DNA of 64,000 bases from Semisulcospira habei (Eukaryota; Mollusca; Gastropoda; Semisulcospiridae). Positions 1-12,600 of this stretch are shown in pieces (within the stretch, counting starts at the first letter, position 1; the number at the start of each line of letters is the position of its first letter). Location of the stretch: assembly GCA_036245525.1 (NCBI GenBank), contig BTPG01000001.1, positions 222,654,889 through 222,718,888 on the forward strand, written 5' to 3'. A program made the translations under genes and the position numbers. The notes beneath the pieces were generated by a model. The model was not told the DNA's origin. It did no database searches and saw only the letters and a list, made by a program, of their open reading frames with translations.

Positions 1-8
1 TAGCCCAT

Positions 9-215
9 ATAACCCCACAGCCGCATTTTCCAAATTTGGGAAGTGTCATCTAACGACTACGTACCAGTTGTAGGAGATGGATTGATCAATGATAATTCAA
101 GGGTAGTGCCAGATAAGCTTGGCGCCTGAAGGCGCCAAGCCGCATCTGGCACTACCCTTGAATTATCATGATCAATCCATCTCCTGCTGCAGGGCATTGG
201 GGCTAAATGGGTTAA
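9..215. mobile_element. Palindromic TTAA-type MITE, copy 1
   Basis: Ends read ATAACCCC on the left and GGGTTAA on the right. The centre is a long near-perfect inverted repeat built on CAAGGGTAGTGCCAGAT / ATCTGGCACTACCCTTG with a GGCGCC core. It belongs to the most abundant repeat family of the window. TTAA targets with CCC/GGG termini fit piggyBac-type elements. That assignment is inference. Confidence 0.65.
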
Positions 216-281
216 CCCCCATATGCACGCAGCCACCGGCACTGTTTACAGTACATGTGGCTGAATGCACAAGGAAGTTAA
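212..281. mobile_element. Short TTAA-type palindrome sharing its TTAA with copy 1
   Basis: About 70 bases from TTAACCCCCATATGCACGCA to GGAAGTTAA with a stem around ACTGTTTACAGT. It uses the same TTAA (212-215) that closes the preceding element. Related short elements occur near 12749, 46496, 50008 and 55938. Confidence 0.55.
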
Positions 282-609
282 AATCTCCAGTACACAGTCT
301 TCTCACTAACCAGTAATTCTGGCATCGTCTATCGCCCACTACTTTCCTGTCTGGTATTTGCCCTTAACAAAAATGAAATAGTAGCTGATAGACAATACCA
401 GTTACAAATGAGAAATACCAATAGCTGAGCCAGGATACTGAAAATATGTGAAGCTGTGATGTGTGTGTGTGTCGTGCCACCGTTGTGAGCTTTTGCAATG
501 TATGTAGTATCCGAGACTGCACACAGTACTCTTAGACTTAGAGTTGCAATATACTTAATCATGAACCAGCGCAGATGTCTTCACTTTAATTGGCTGATTG
601 TTTTTTCAG

Positions 610-3600
610 GTGGTGTTATTGACATGGAGGACTATGTGAGCAATGACACAAAGATTCAAGTGAGCTGGAGTGGGTTTCAATCTGACATCGGAATGTTCTT
701 TTACTACGTGGCTGTTTCCTCTGCCCAAGTCGACAACAGCAGCTGTCAGGACTTTGTATGTCCAGATTTTAATTTATTCAATTTAGTTACAGCTCAGACC
801 CGACATATCGCGAATCCTTGCATCGCGAACCCGGATATAGCGCAGTACCTTGGACCCCCCCCCCCAAAAAAAAATCGGACCGACCGCGGATGGCGGTGAA
901 CCGCAAAATAATTTGTCACCGGCCTTGGCTGTATCGTGCTCCACGGGGTGCAGCACACACACCTGACACGACAGCTGGGTACCTTGGACCCCCCAAAAAA
1001 TCGGTCCGACTGCGGATGGCGGTGAACCGTGATATAATTTGTCACCGGCCTTGGCTGTATCGCGCTCACATATGCCTGACACAACAGCTGACCTTAGGCT
1101 TCCACACACTGAACACCCACAAACCTTCTCCAGATGAAGAACACATACATACATGTAATTGTATGTACATAAAAAGGTTTGGAGAGTCAGTGTATAATGA
1201 GGGTCTAGGCTTTTGGCACATGGCAGATGTCGCCCCACTTGTCTGGGTGCTGGGCGCGTGGGAGCAGCTTCACACAGACTATAATGTGACCTTCTCTTAG
1301 ATTTGACCATACACGTAAATGCGTTAATAGTAAACACTGATTTGATGTGAATCAAAGTCTATGCTTTTCACAGGTGTGAAGTTTCACCATGCTCGGCAGC
1401 CGGCGGTTATGACCTGGAGGGTGTGAAAACTGACGCTGAACCCTCGTTTGCCTAATCTAATGAAGAACACAGGCAATGATAGGAAGACCATAGGCACAGC
1501 TGCGAGGGATAATGAATGTCTATGCTTGCTGCAGAGTTAGGCAGTCCGTTGTTGAAGTTAAAGAGAGGTATGCTACCCTACTGCTGGCGCTCATGGTCAT
1601 CGTAATCAGATTTTTTCACTGTGCGGGATGACTTTAAACAAAACACACTTGCGCGGTGATCAACCTATTCATTAAAGAATAAAGGCTACCTAACGTGTCT
1701 CGGAAATTGTCTATTGATGTGTGTGAATGACATAAACGAGAACAGAAGTTGTCCTTTGTGCGTGTGTGAAATCACGTGCCTTCTAAATTGTCTTTTCCTC
1801 CTCTCTTGGCCTTTGATTTTGAAAAGATTAAACGGATTTTTTTTTTCAAACAGCCGGCACACTCACTTCTTTTCTTTTTCTTTCTTTAACCAGTCATTGC
1901 GTATCTTCATGGATGCTAAGTTTACTAGTGCGAATGAAACACACAGTGAATTGCCAAGATAGAGTGAACATTGTTTGCAATGGACGTGAAAGTACGCTAG
2001 AAGAGCCGGCATTTCTGCTTGGCTTTTGCAGCACCAATCAAATTGTGTCTGTCATGTACAACACAATTGGTATGGCGGGTGTGATCGCACTGTGTCATTG
2101 TGTAAATGTATTTTATGTTTGAATCGAGAAGGAAATGTTCACCAAAAATGTACCATTTCTGATCATTCACAAAATAAAAAACGTTCTTTTCCCGTGATGC
2201 TAACAGTGCAAGTAAGTGTTTCTGATTGTACTCAGCTTTGAATGAAAGAACACACAGGACACAGGCGATGAGTAATGCACACGCCCCGATTCTCATCGGA
2301 TACCCCCCCCCCCCTCCCCCCTTTAGCCCGATATCTCGTGAATGGATATATCGCGGTCCATTTTGTGGACCCCGATGACCGTGATATGTCGGGTCACAGC
2401 TCTACAGAGCAAGGAAGGCACATTAATCAAATTACCATGATGGCCAATTGAATGACAGGCTTGTTGAATGTGTGGGCCTGTGTTTTATCAGGTAGCAGTC
2501 GCCTAAAGTTGTAACCTTCAGGCCATTTTGGTTGACCACTTTTAACCCTTTGCATGTCAGTAGCGGTTTTAGTCACGAATACTGTCGGAATCGCGACTAA
2601 AACCGCTACCGACATGCAAAGGGTTAAAAAGTCAAGTGTCAAAGGAGATCAATAAATGTGTGAAAATGCACATCTGTTGATAAGAATTTCTTAGCTGCCA
2701 TGGCCAATTCTGTAATCATGCCAAGACAAACAAATTGTCTCAGTGGAGTGACCTTTGGGAAGGTCAAGGTCACAGGTCAGAGAAATTATTTGAATCACTC
2801 AGGTGCATGAGCCATGAGGGCTTTGTCATTCTTGTTCTTCATGCAGCTGGTGAAAATGTTCAGTCAGCAGATTGGCGCCATCCCTAAATATGTTGTTCTC
2901 TTCAACAGACTGAAGGGGGGAGCATGAGAGACGAGATACGCCGAATGCAGTTTGACATAGCGGACCGACTCAACATGGGCGATCAGACCTTTGCTGTCTT
3001 GTCTCATCTTAACATGACGCAAAACACAGACAACTATCTACACATCATTGGTAAGTCTGATCAAAGAAAACATCACTGAGAAAGGAAAACAGAATTAACT
3101 ATTTTGATTGGCATTTTTCTTTAAAATTATTTTTTTCGAAAAATACTTACCGATGGCATTACTGTATGGAATATACCCCTTTACTTACCCGATTTCAGTG
3201 TATACCTACCCAACAAGGGCCGTAAGAGAGAGAGAGTTGTAACCAAGTGACCGGGTAGTCTCCCCTCCTCCATCCGGTCATGCGCCGTACCTTCCCGCCA
3301 GTCGTACACTTTGCGAAGAGGCGGCAAGCGGGGTAGGTGGGAGGGACCTCCGAGTAATGCCATCGGTAAATATTTTTCGAAAAAATTCATTTTAAAGAAA
3401 AATACATTTGTTTCCTCAAAATCCATTACCGATGGCATTACCGTATGGAAAGAATGGCGAAAAGGAGGAGGGTGCCGCCCCCATACCCGTCACGGCTGTA
3501 AGCTGAGCATCGAGGGGCAACCTCCCGACGATTTCAGCGAAGGGTTACCTTAAGGCACCAGCGGCGCACTGAGGGAGTGTTGCGCTGCCGAGAGATCTCC

Positions 3601-6600
3601 CACGAGGGCCAGGTTGTCCCGCTGGCCGGAGAGATCCCGGAGATAGAAGCGGGCGAAGGTGGACTCTGATCTCCAACCGACCGCCGCGACAATGTCTCTG
3701 ACTGCGCAGTTGCGGTGGAACGCGACGATGGCGGCAACCGCTCTAACTTCATGAGCCCGTATCCGCAAAGTCTTGGCCACCTGTGGGGACAGATCATTGT
3801 AAGCGGAAGGAATAATGCAACGCAACCAAGACGATATCGTCTGGGCGGAAATATCGGCCCGGCCTGGGGCCAAAGGCAGGAAGAGGCGGGAGCGACCTCT
3901 TCTCCAGGGCTTCACCCTGCACAGGTACTTTTAGCGCTCGGACCGGGTCCTGCAGTCGTGATGTCTGGGACCGGTCAAATCCTGTAAGAGGCCGAAGACT
4001 CCACGCCTGGGGTGCGGCCGAGGGGAGTCTGTTCTTGGCCAAGACAGAGGGGTTGGTCAGAAGCTGAACCGAACCGTCCATCCTGAACTGCAAGCAGGCC
4101 GGGTCAACAGACAGGGCATGCAGTTCGCTGACTCTGGCAGCTGTGGCGAGGGCCAGAAGGAAGCAGGTCTTTCTAGTCACGTCCGAGAGGCTGGCACGAC
4201 GCAGAGGCTCGAAGCGACTGGAGTTCAGCCAAGTCAGGACCCAAGGAAGATCCCAGCGCGGAACGAGGGAACGAGTTGGAGGTCGAAATGGGACATCAAG
4301 TATGAGATGTCTTTACACGCTCCAGGGTCCGGACGGCCAAAGTGACGATAGGTGTCCGCCACCATGGCGAGATAACCACGAATGGTAATCGGCGCTAAGT
4401 TCTGTTCATGAAACAGCCACAAGAAGAACTCGGCGAGCTGCGGAGTAGTCAGTGCCGAGGGGTCCAGATGTCTGGTCTCGCACCAGGCCCGAAGGACGCT
4501 CCATTTCCCTTCGTACACGCGGAGGGTGGACTCTCTGCGGGCTGAAGCGATCGCCTCCACCGCAGCATCCGAGAAACCTCGGGTTGCGAGGGCCTGCCTG
4601 ACAACCGCCAGGCATGAAGCAGCAGTCTCTCCGGGCAGGGGTGGAAGAGGTTATGTTGAGGCTGCTTCAGCATCGTCCGAGGCGTGGGAAGCCGAAGAGG
4701 TGGTTCGGTGGCGAGACTCAAAAGGTCGGTCGTCCACGTCCTGTTCCAACTGAACGGAGCGACGAGCAGTTGGACCGTGTTGCATCCCCGAAGCTTGAGT
4801 AGAATTTTGGGTACAAGAACTGAAGGAGGGTATGCGTAGGCTACGAGGCCCTCCCAGCCAATCGACAACGCATCCACCGCCCATGCGAGAGGGTCCGGAA
4901 TGGGTGAGACAAAGAGTGCGAGCTGCTTGTTCCATCTGGTCGCGAATAAGTCGATCATGGGGTCTCCCAATGAGTGCAGATCATGCGGAAGATGTCCGGC
5001 CGCAGAGACCACTCGGTGTGGAGAAGTTGTCCCCGTCTCGAGAGGGAGTCCGCGAGAACGTTCAGGTGTCCCGGGATGTGACGCGATCGGAGTAACGTAA
5101 CATGCCGTGATCTCTGCACCAGAGCAAGACTTGGTAGAGCAGCATGCAGAGGGTCGGCGACCGAGTGCCACCTTGCTTCTGGATGTAGGCCACGACCGTC
5201 GAGTTGTCAGATAAGATCAGGACCTCCTGTTCCTGAAGCCGTGTTTCCCAATGGATGAGGGCTAACCACACCGCTTTCAACTCCAACCAGTTGATATGTC
5301 GGTCTCGAAGGTCCGCCGTCAACAGGCCCGAGACGGTGCTGGCAGCAAATTGGCCCCCCAGCTCTGGCGACTCGCATCTTAACAGATGGAGAACGTCGGG
5401 GGAGGGGTAGAGAGAGGGACTCCCGTCGCCAACCAGGAACGGTCCGACAAACGGAGTAGGTGAGATCGGATCAGTAACGGGACTGGAACCGGGGCTGAGA
5501 GATCTCCTGAAGACGGCCGCCAGGAGTTGAAGCTGTAGCGGTCGAGCGTAAAGCCTGCCCAGCGGTAACAAGTCCACCGCCGCTCTGATGAGGCCTAGAA
5601 ACTGGAGCCAAGTCCGGGCCGGAAGCGTCTCCGCAATGTAAACTTGCTGCGCCATGGCCGACAGTTTTAAAATTCGAGGCTCGGTAGACGAACTCTGTTG
5701 AGGTCGGTCCATTCCCAAGTGGATGAAGTGACGCGAAGGGACCAGGAGTGACGCGAAGGGACCAGGTCCGACTTGCCGTCGTTGAGGAAGAATCCGAGAC
5801 ATCGAGGTAGAGCTAGAAGCGCGTCTCTGTCTGCCGCCAGCGCGACCGAGTCCTGGTTCTTGAGGAGCAGATCATCGAGGTAGTTGGACGTCGGGCTCGA
5901 GGAATCCCGCCTGGCCTTTGCGACGACCGCATCCATAATCCGAGTAAAAACCCACGGGCTGAGGTTGAGACCGAAGGGGAGAGCCCGAAATTGGTAGACG
6001 ACGTCGGCGAAGGCAAAGCGAAGGTAACGACGTGAAGTGGGGTGCATGGGAACATGAAAGTAAGCGTCGGAGAGGTCGAGGCTGACCGCAAAGTCCAACG
6101 GCTGTACTGACGCCCGCAGGGCTCTTGTTGTTTCCATCCGGAAAGAGGGTGCGAGGATGAATTTGTTCAGGGCGGAGAGGTCTATGATCGGGCGCCACTT
6201 GCCGCCGGGCTTTGGGACGACGAAAAGCCGGCTGTAGAACGCTGGTGAGAAGTGGCGATCCACCACTTCTGTGGCTGCCTTCCAAAGAAGGGTTGCAATT
6301 TCCTCTTGAAGCGCGTCCACCTTGTCTCGTTCGGAAGGTACGTCTGTCCACAGTGGCGAACGTCTCAAAGGAGGGGGACTCACAAACGAAATTTGAAGCC
6401 CCTCCGAGACCGTGGCAAGAATCCAAGAGTCCTCCGGCACCAGCGAATTCCACGCGTCGTTGTGCAACAAAAGCCTCCCGCCAACTGGAGGCCCTGGAGG
6501 GGTGGGCGGGGACGGCGTCGGATAGAAGTCACTGGGCCCTCCCGCGCCCAGGCCTCCAGGAGGCCCGGGGCCAGGCGGGGGCCGCTGCCTGGGAGGGACG

Positions 6601-9600
6601 GGCTCTGCCCGTGGTCCGAAACGGGGAGGAAATCTGGCAAGAAGTCGGGATGAAGGTCTGAAGTTCCGCAGTGCACGCTCACTGTCCCCGTGCTGGGCCG
6701 GGGGCCGCGAGGGGTCCGATCTAGGGGCGCTGGGCCAAAGGTCCTTAGTTGAATCTCGAACCTCATGCCAAGTAGGACCAAAGAGGAGGGAACCCCCAAG
6801 GGGGGACACGGCGCAGCTGAGCCACGGAGGTCGCAGGGATGCCCGGACAGCCCTTCAGCACGGCATCCCGTCTCATGAGGTCGCAATTCGCCACGGCCGC
6901 CAAAGAATTCGTTGCAACGTGGTGAACTGCGCGATTCGCTGTGATGGCGATGGAGTGAATGTCGCGAAGACGAGACTCGTCCGGCCGCTTCCAAAATTCC
7001 TCTATAACTCTCACCACCGCCTGAGTTGCCAAGTCCAAGAAACCTGCACACGCCAGAGAATTACGTGCCAGCGTAGCAATGTGCTCCAGTCCGGAAGGAA
7101 AAAAACGACGGGCAGGAACCTTGCCTCCGGCCTGCAACTGAGCCTCCGGGTCCGCCGCTGGAAGGGGGCAGGCAAAAGCTTGAAAATGTCCCGCAAACCA
7201 TGCCTGCCGAAACTTGATATCGACGCCGGAGGGCCATCGCGTGTCGGCGAAGAAACCTCGATCATGGAGCTTGCCTAGGGCGAGGCGCTCGTTAAACGCC
7301 TCCATCAGATCCTTAATTCCCGGAGGCTGAGGCAAAGACTTGAAACGCTTCGCTTGAAGAGGAACATCCACCGAAACTGCGGCTTTCCTCAAGTGGGGAA
7401 GACGGAGGGCAGCTCTCCAAGGGAAGAATTTTCACGATCAAACGCGCCGCCTCGTCTAGCGCATGCGAAGTGTCAGTCGTCCCCGACGGCCCCCCTGGTG
7501 CATCCAAGTCCAAAGCGTTATGAGGGCTAGGATCCGGAGAGAAAATGGCGGAAGCGGAGTCCTCCAGAAATAAGCTGAGAACGTCATCATCCCCAACCAC
7601 AGGAGAGACCGCAACTCTGTCCCGAAGTGGAGAACCATCATCCGAACGTCAGCGCGGCGAGCTAAAGGAAGGCGAAAAGCTAGCAGAATGCAAGCGCTGT
7701 CGAGAACCGGGCACTACTGTAGCGCTAACCGGGGCTCCTGCACGGCCGACGTGTACAGGAGGAAGCTCCGAAGAAAAGGCCCGAGGAGAAGCAACCAACC
7801 GACGCGCAGAGGGCCTCTTCCTAGGGCTGCGCGAACGGCTGAGACGAACAAAGGTCCGAGGGGCGCGAGGGGACCGGCTACGGGCGCGAGCCCTGAAAGC
7901 GCCGGTGGAAGGAGACCGACGTCGCGGGGACGGGCTCCTATCGAGGTGGCGTGGGAAAGCGCGCCAGTCTGAAAACGGAATCCTGCAAGGGCGAGCAGAG
8001 GCTGACGGAAGGTGTCGACGGGCAGCTAGCGAAGGCGGGCGGGAGTCCCGCGTGCCCTGTCTCTCGGCCACCCCTTGCGGAGGACCATGCGAGACTAGCA
8101 TAGATCTCTCGGCCATCCCTTGCGAAGGGCCATGCGAGACGGGTTGGACTCTACCGGCCATCACTGTGGGAGGGCGAAACGGTACGGAGTCCATCAAGCG
8201 CCGAGAAAAGGGCCCCACTATCTCCGAAGTCGCCCGCCGGCGCAGAGATTTGAGGGGGGCAGAGGCTACCGGAATGACAATGCTACGCACTGACCTGTCT
8301 TGCTCCATCGGCGTGGTAGCTTCCGAAGCCCCAGGGCGGCAACGCTGATCGAATTCCCACAGCTGCGACCACTTGCGTTCCTTTCACGTCGCAAAAACGG
8401 CCCAGGAACGGGCAGAGGAGCAACCGGAACAAGGTGCGAAGCTGTACACTCGTCATCCTTTTATAAGTCACTAAATTGAAGAGAGAAGAGAAAGAAATCC
8501 AAAACGAGAGAGGCTGAAGCCGGTGACCATCCACGTGGAAGCAAAGGGTACGACTGGCGGGAAGGTACGGCGCATGACCGGAGGGAGGGAGGGGAGACTA
8601 CCCGGTCACTTGGTTACAACTCTCTCTCTCTCTCTCTCTCTCTCTTACGCCCCTTGTTGGGTAGGTATACACAAGGGTGCTTAGGCTGAAATCGGGTAAG
8701 TAATGCCATCGGTAATGGATTTTGAGAAAACAAATTGTTTTGTGAAGTTGACTTACTTACGCCTGTCACCCCTCCCAGGGTATAGGCCGTCGACGAGAGA
8801 CCTCCAGCGACTCCTGTCCTGTACTTCTCCTTCGATTTTACTCCAGGTGGTTCCCAGTCTCTTGATGTCTGCTTGGAGGTCTCGACGCGAGGTGTTTCTC
8901 GGCCTGCCTCTTTTCCTCTTTCCCTGGGGGTTCCATGACAATGCCTGCCTAGTGATACTGGAAACTGGCTTTCTCAGACTGTGACCAATCCATCCCAATC
9001 TTATTCGTCCAATTTCATTCTCTGCTGTTATCTGCTTTGTTCTCTCCCAGAGTCTGACGTTGATGATCTTCTCTGGCCAGTGGATTTTCAAGATTCTTCT
9101 AAGGCAACTGTTTATGAAGATCTGTACTCTGTTGACTGTGGTTTATGTCAGCCTCCAAGTCTCTGCTCCATATAGGAGAACTGCTTTTATGTTTGAGTTG
9201 AAAATCCGACTTTGGTGTTGTGACAGCTCTCTGGAACTCCACACTTTTTTCAACTGGAGAAAGGCTGCTCTGGCTTTACCGATTCGTGCTCTGACATCTG
9301 CATCAGTGCCACCTTTTTTGTCGATGATGCTCCCGAGATAGGTGAAGGACTCCACCTCCTCCATCTGGGTGCCAGCAAGCAAGACTGGTTCTTCCCTGAT
9401 TGCGTTCAGCCTCATTGTCTTTGTTTTCTGTTTGTGGATGGTGTGGCCCACTTGGGACGAGATGTCAGCAAGCCTCGTAGTCTTGTCCTGAATTTGTTGA
9501 TGAGTAAAGCCACGTCGTCTGCAAAATCGAGGTCGTCAAGCTGTGTCCACAGTGTCCACTGTATTCCGCTTCTTCTCTGCTCTGTGGTCCACTTCATGAC

Positions 9601-12600
9601 CCAGTCTATGGCCAGTAGGAAGAGGAACGGAGACAGCAGACACCCCTGCCTGACGCCGGTTCTGACCTGGAGCTCCCTGGTGAACTGCCCTTCATGGATC
9701 ACGCGACGTCATGCCATCGTAGCTGCTCTTGATCAGGCAGACGAGTTTTGTGGGTACACCCTAGTGTCGTAGGAGTTTCCACAAAGTCTCTCGGTCCACA
9801 CTGTCAAATGCTTTCTCGTAATCTACAAAGTTGACGTACAGCAGGGAGCTCCACTCCAGAGACTGCTCCACGATGATGTGGAGAGTGGCAATCTGGTCTG
9901 TACATGATCGGTTTTTTCCTGAATCCTGCTGCTGGTCTCTCAGCTGGGGGTCGACGGAGCTCTTCAATCTCTCCAGGATGATCTTGTTGAAGACCTTTCC
10001 TGATACTGACAGCAAGGTGATTCCTCTGTAGTTGGAACACTTGCTGAGGTCACCTTTCTTGGGAAGCTTGATTAGGTACCCCTCCTTCCAGTCAGCCGGC
10101 ATCACCTCCTCTTCCCAGATCTTTCCAAACAGTGGGTATAGCATCTCTACTGTTGTTTCTAGGTCTGCTTTCAGAGCCTCCGCTGGGATGCCATCTGGCC
10201 CTGCTGCTTTGCCGTTCTTCAAAAATGCCACTGCTCTTCTGATCTCTTCCCGGCTGGGTCTGTCACAGCTGATGGGTAGGTCAGTCTCTGCTGGCTGGAT
10301 GTCTGGGGGGTCGGGTGGGGTGAGTCTGTTCAGTAACTCTTCAAAATACTCGGCCCATTTGTCGAGTTGGTCTGCTCTGTCTGCAATAGGCTTGCCGTCT
10401 TTGTCTTTTAGTGGTCTTTCTGTATGGCCATACTTGCCAGACAATCTTCTGGTAATGTCGTAGAGCTGTTTCATGTTGCCGTTGCCTGCTGCCTTTTCTG
10501 CCTCTGCTGCTAGGCCATCTGTGTAGGCTTTCTTGTCTGCTCTGATACTCCTCTTCACCTCGCGGTTGGCTTCCGAGTATTCCTCATGTGCCCTTGCTTT
10601 GGCTGCTCTCGTTCGACTGTTGTTGACAACTGCTTTCTTCTGCTTCCTCACTTCTATCTTCTTCAAGGTCTGTGCCGACAGCCAGTCCTTGTGATGGTGT
10701 TTTTTGACCCCCACAGTGTCTTTGCAGGTTGAGTTCAGTGCCTCTCTAACTGTCTTCCACTGCTGCTCTGTTGTGACCGCCGCCTCCTCATTTACTAGCT
10801 CCTGTAGCGCTTGAAACCAGTTGGACAGCACCAATTTGAACTCTTCTCTCACTCTAGTCTCTCTCATGAGGCCTACCTTATATCGCTGTCTTCTTGTTGT
10901 CCCTGTGCTGCTTTTCTTTAACTTGAGCTTTATTCTTAATATAAGCAGATGATGGTCTGAGGCGACATCTGCTCCCCTCCTCACTCGAACATCTTGAAGG
11001 GATCTTCTAAATTTTTTGCTAATGCAGATATGATCTATTTGGTTCTCTGTAGTATGGTCAGGTGAGACCCACGTTGCTTTGTGTATTCTTCTGTGTGGGA
11101 AGATGCTGCCTCCAATGACAAGTCTGTTTAGAGCACAAAAGTCTACGAACCTCTCCCCGTTCTCACTCATCTCCCCAAGTCCCTGTCTCTCCATCACCTC
11201 TTCGTATCCGGTGTTGTCCTCCCCTATTTTGGCATTAAAATCGCCCTTGATGATGGTGATGTCTCGCTCCGCACATTTGTCCACAGCACCCTGGAGTCAG
11301 TCGTAGAACTCTTGTTTCTCTTCCTCGTCACTGTCATTAGGGGGCGCATAACACTGGATGACGTTCAGCTTGATCTTTTTCCTGGTTCTAAAGGCTGCTG
11401 TGATAATTCTTGGCCCAAGAGGTTCCCAGCCCATCAGCGCTCTCTGTGCCACTGGTGACAGCATGAATGCTACTCCTTCTGTATGGGGGGCATTCTCCTC
11501 TTCATGACCTGAATACAGAATCATCTCCCCGCTTAACAGCCTTTTCTGGCCAGACTGCGTCCATCTGGCTTCACTGATACCTAGCAGGGAAAGGTTGTAT
11601 TTATGCATTTCCGCTGCTATCTGGGCGGACTTCCCGCTCTGGTACATGGTCTTGACATTCCATGTGCCCATGATTGTGTCCCTGGATAGAGAGAGGCGGC
11701 TCGGTCCTGTGGCTTTTGAAGACTTCCAGCTTTCACCACACGACGTCATAAATCTTCTGGTAGAAGAACCTTCCTCCTCCAGGAAAGGAATTTCTGTTTG
11801 TCTATTCGTCCGCGTTTTTGTAGCTATTTCTTTATTTGCAGGGTGGGGAAGCTACCCCCACGCCCAACCCCCTTACTAGGAGGACCAGGGGTTTTCTGTC
11901 GGGGTCTCCTTCCCTTAGACCATGTTGGTTCACGGCACCTTATTTCATTCGGTGCACCCCTCTCGCGAGGGACCCCCTATCCACCACCCAGGGGACGCGC
12001 CTCAACGCCATATTGTCCCAGCGCGAGGTTTGTGAAGTTGACTGAGTAATTGATTTATGAGAACAGAAAATGATTGCTGAATATGATTTGATTTGTCGTT
12101 AGATGGATAGATGTATGGATAGACTATTGACTAATTTAGTTTTTTCACTCACTTATGTGTCATTCAGGAGTGGACAGAGCAGGCCAGTGTCGCATGATCT
12201 CCAAGAAATTCCATGTTGACATCACTCGGCCAGTGGCCGGGAAAGTTAGAACAGGTCCTTACTACGATATGGTGAGTGTGTATGCACCGGTCAGTGAGCT
12301 TGGACCCTGTGCCACTAGGCGGTAAGGTCCAAAGTCACATAGCAGATACATAGTACACTCCTGATACAACTACTTCTGTGGTTTCATTTAACCCATTCAG
12401 CCCTGACCCACTACAGCAGGAGATGGGTCGACCATGATAATTCAAGGGTAGTGCCAGATTAGGTTGGCGCCTGCCTCCGCCAAGCTAATCTGGCACTACC
12501 CTTGAATTATCATGGTCGACCCGTCTCCTGCAACAGGTGCATAGTCGTTAGATGACGCCTCCAAAATTTGGGAAATACGTGCGCCGGGCTGAATGAGTTA

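Larger units (their letters stand above)
3112..8735 (-). mobile_element. DIRS-type tyrosine-recombinase retrotransposon, degenerate copy
   Basis: Opposite ends are inverted repeats of about 165 bases (3146-3310 against about 8548-8716). Next to the left end, at 3352-3455, a joined copy of the two outermost ends appears. That is the internal complementary region that defines DIRS elements, which replicate through a circular intermediate and insert by tyrosine recombinase without a usual target duplication. Coding order on the - strand is gag-like (8308 to 6763), RT-RNase H-methyltransferase-like (6810 to 4449) and recombinase (about 4640 to 3550). All three carry breaks, so this copy is inactive. 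It lies in the intron between exons 2 and 3 of the receptor gene. Confidence 0.85.
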
